14,476 bases of DNA from Clostridia bacterium. GTDB lineage: Bacteria > Bacillota > Clostridia > Christensenellales > UBA1242. This document shows positions 13,316 through 14,476 of the stretch, one piece after another. The position numbers and the translations under genes were made by a program. The stretch lies in assembly GCA_028694075.1 (NCBI GenBank), contig JAQUUD010000031.1, positions 1 to 14,476 on the forward strand. The letters run 5' to 3'. The notes beneath the pieces are model-generated. The model was not told the origin of the DNA. It did not search any database and was given only the letters and a program-made list of their open reading frames with translations. Position 1 is the stretch's first letter; every line of letters starts with the position of its first letter.

Positions 13316-13337
13316 ATTATTTACAGTAAAAAATATT

Positions 13338-13370
13338 TTTTAATTAAATATTTTAATTAAATATTTTAAA
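13338..13370. repeat. 13-bp AT tandem repeat, about 2.5 copies
   Basis: TTAATTAAATATT units repeat with a 13-bp offset between rpmA and the OGG gene. The sequence is A/T only and low-complexity; no function is evident beyond possible DNA curvature or weak transcription termination after rpmA. Confidence 0.4.
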
Positions 13371-13458
13371 TTAATATTATTTATTATTTATTTTTATTAT
13401 TTAATTATTTGCTTAATTAAACATTTTTATTTATTTTAATGATTATTTTTTTAACTGG

Positions 13459-13737
13459 CTATGCGACTGCGTAAATGCTTGCTACTTTCTTGCCGGCTTT
13501 TTGTTCAAATTTGACACTGCCATTAATTAAAGCAAATAAAGTGTGATCTTTACCAATGCCAACATTTATTCCCGGGTATATTCTTGTTCCACGCTGACGC
13601 AAAATAATTGAGCCTGCTGAAACAATTTGTCCTGCGGCGGCTTTAACGCCCAATCTTCTTCCTGCGCTATCTCTACCGTTACCACTGCTTCCGCCACCTT
13701 TTTTATGTGCGAAGAGCTGAATATTAATATATTTCAT
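13459..13737 (-). CDS. rpmA: 50S ribosomal protein L27, precursor with cleavable N-terminus
   Basis: The 92-residue product has the hallmark L27 sequence [20 protein letters not shown] followed by [21 protein letters not shown] and ends at ...VASIYAVA; its N-terminal tail reaches the peptidyl-transferase centre. I start at the ATG at 13737, which has AGGAGG (13743-13748) 5 nt upstream, rather than the in-frame ATG at 13788, which lies inside prp. The mature protein is preceded by MKYINIQLF, the N-terminal extension of Bacillota-type L27 that the protease Prp removes between F9 and A10 (established in Staphylococcus aureus). The start overlaps the 3' end of prp by 14 nt, so translation is probably coupled. 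Confidence 0.96.
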   Translation of the reverse strand: MKYINIQLFAHKKGGGSSGNGRDSAGRRLGVKAAAGQIVSAGSIILRQRGTRIYPGINVGIGKDHTLFALINGSVKFEQKAGKKVASIYAVA

Positions 13738-14074
13738 TGCTACCTCCTGTAAACTGAACTGTAATAAAATTTCTATAACTTTCCGCAAGTTCCATTAAAC
13801 TTAGCACTGCGGTTTGGAGCAAAATCTGTGCTTTTTCCATTTGATTTGCCGATATATTTTCGTTTATCCTCAAAGAAAAGTAACCTTTTTTTTCATTTTG
13901 TTTATGCTCCGCTTTGATTTTCACAACTTGATTTAACCCAAGCAAGCAAGAGCCGACAATTGAAGAAACGGAACTGCAAACAATGTCTTTTCCATTTTCC
14001 GCATAACCGGTATGCCCAGTTAGTTCCAAACTTATTATATTATTATTTTTCTTAAAAATTTTAACAACAGTCAT
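13724..14074 (-). CDS. prp: Ribosomal-processing cysteine protease Prp
   Basis: The 116-residue protein is the Prp (YsxB/DUF464) protease that trims the N-terminal extension of L27, a step essential in S. aureus. The motif [20 protein letters not shown] holds the catalytic dyad H21 and C33 with the usual 11-residue spacing; length is typical (about 105-120). It is encoded between rplU and rpmA, the standard position in Bacillota, and overlaps rpmA by 14 nt. The ATG at 14074 has only a weak AAGAT-like ribosome site 6 nt upstream, so it may be translated less than its ribosomal neighbours, as suits a catalytic protein. Its substrate's cleavage motif (INIQLF/A) is visible in the adjacent gene. 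Confidence 0.95.
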   Translation of the reverse strand: MTVVKIFKKNNNIISLELTGHTGYAENGKDIVCSSVSSIVGSCLLGLNQVVKIKAEHKQNEKKGYFSLRINENISANQMEKAQILLQTAVLSLMELAESYRNFITVQFTGGSNEIY

Positions 14075-14183
14075 TTTTATCTTATTTTATTATTTTTTAT
14101 TTGATTTTTTTTAATTTTTTTATTATTTAAATTATTTATAAATTCTTTAGAATTATTTTATAATTATTTTAAACATTTTTTAG

Positions 14184-14476
14184 TTATTTAATTTCGATAA
14201 TTTTTAATTCTGTAAACGGTTGTCTATGACCATATTTTCTTCTTGTGCGTTTTTTTGGTCTATATTTATAAACCAAAATCTTTTCAGCTTTGCCGTGACT
14301 AAAAACTTCGGTATTAACTTTAACCTTATTTGCGTCTTTACCTATACTAATTTTGCCTTCGCCATCGCTAACAAAAAGAGCATCAAAAACCACTTTGTCG
14401 CCAATATTTGTTTCAAGTTTTTCAACTTTTAACGTATCTCCGACTCGGACTTCATATTGCTTTCCGCCGGTCTTAA
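14184..14476 (-). CDS. rplU: 50S ribosomal protein L21, N-terminus cut by window edge
   Basis: The frame runs through the window edge as KTGGKQYEVRVGDTLKVEKL..., preceded by about six missing residues (L21 usually begins M-Y-A-I-I/V-K-T-G-G-K-Q). It ends HGKAEKILVYKYRPKKRTRR KYGHRQPFTELKIIEIK, the conserved 23S-rRNA-binding C-terminus of L21. An internal ATG at 14393 would give a 69-residue product but is not the start. L21 binds domain I/II region of 23S rRNA early in 50S assembly. The gene is followed by a 109-bp A/T-rich gap, containing the small palindrome AATTCTTTAGAATT, and then prp and rpmA on the same strand. Its promoter and any autoregulatory leader lie outside the window. Confidence 0.96.
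   Translation of the reverse strand, partial: KTGGKQYEVRVGDTLKVEKLETNIGDKVVFDALFVSDGEGKISIGKDANKVKVNTEVFSHGKAEKILVYKYRPKKRTRRKYGHRQPFTELKIIEIK

Noticed and set aside
14220..14432. 70-codon plus-strand ORF opposite L21
   Set aside because: L21 is unmistakable on the minus strand, so this is a shadow.

Overview
The window is very AT-rich, with many A/T homopolymers and standard Shine-Dalgarno sites (AGGAG/AGGAGG). At its right end is the conserved minus-strand block rplU - prp - rpmA. The L27 precursor has an N-terminal extension ending INIQLF, and the L27-processing protease Prp is encoded next to it. Together with the low GC, this points to Bacillota or close relatives, probably an uncultured gut clostridial or bacilli-type lineage. 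The lineage is inferred, not proven.

Left to right. Positions 1-10068 hold a minus-strand phage head and packaging module in reading order TerL (8644-10068), an unknown 385-aa protein (7314-8471), a secreted membrane-anchored GLUG-repeat protein (4706-6886), a short TerS-like protein (3931-4224), portal (1887-3746), scaffold (1001-1846) and major capsid protein (826 down to the window edge, truncated). Unlike a lytic phage, the module is loosely packed. The two genes between TerL and the TerS-like gene have their own promoters and terminators, and long AT-rich gaps separate the parts. TerL precedes TerS, reversing the usual order. It is either a decaying prophage carrying cargo genes or a domesticated capsid/packaging locus.

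Positions 10113-11133 hold a plus-strand gene, divergent from TerL, for a membrane-anchored SH3-like protein. Its signal peptide lies in another frame, joined at a T6 tract, so it is frameshifted, slippery or phase-variable. A minus-strand sigma-region-4-like regulator (11322-11867) follows, possibly controlling the head genes. After a 0.6-kb non-coding stretch come an OGG1-type 8-oxoguanine glycosylase (12453-13280) and the ribosomal block (13459-14476).

The most unusual signal is a pair of roughly 100-bp elements (4353-4451 and 12273-12374). Each folds into a four-arm cloverleaf: a 9-11 bp closing stem around three near-perfect hairpins. Arm sequences are unrelated between the two, yet arm sizes and single-base junction spacers (G between arms A and B, A between B and C) agree. 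This looks like a structure-conserved, sequence-divergent family. A separate GC-elevated segment between the TerS-like and portal genes (about 3821-3907) can form two stems plus a pseudoknot and may be a structured RNA. Regulatory signals of note are a perfect 15-bp palindrome on the -35 box of the unknown 385-aa gene, a promoter motif shared by the TerS-like and SH3-like genes, and two promoters placed exactly so as to give leaderless mRNAs.
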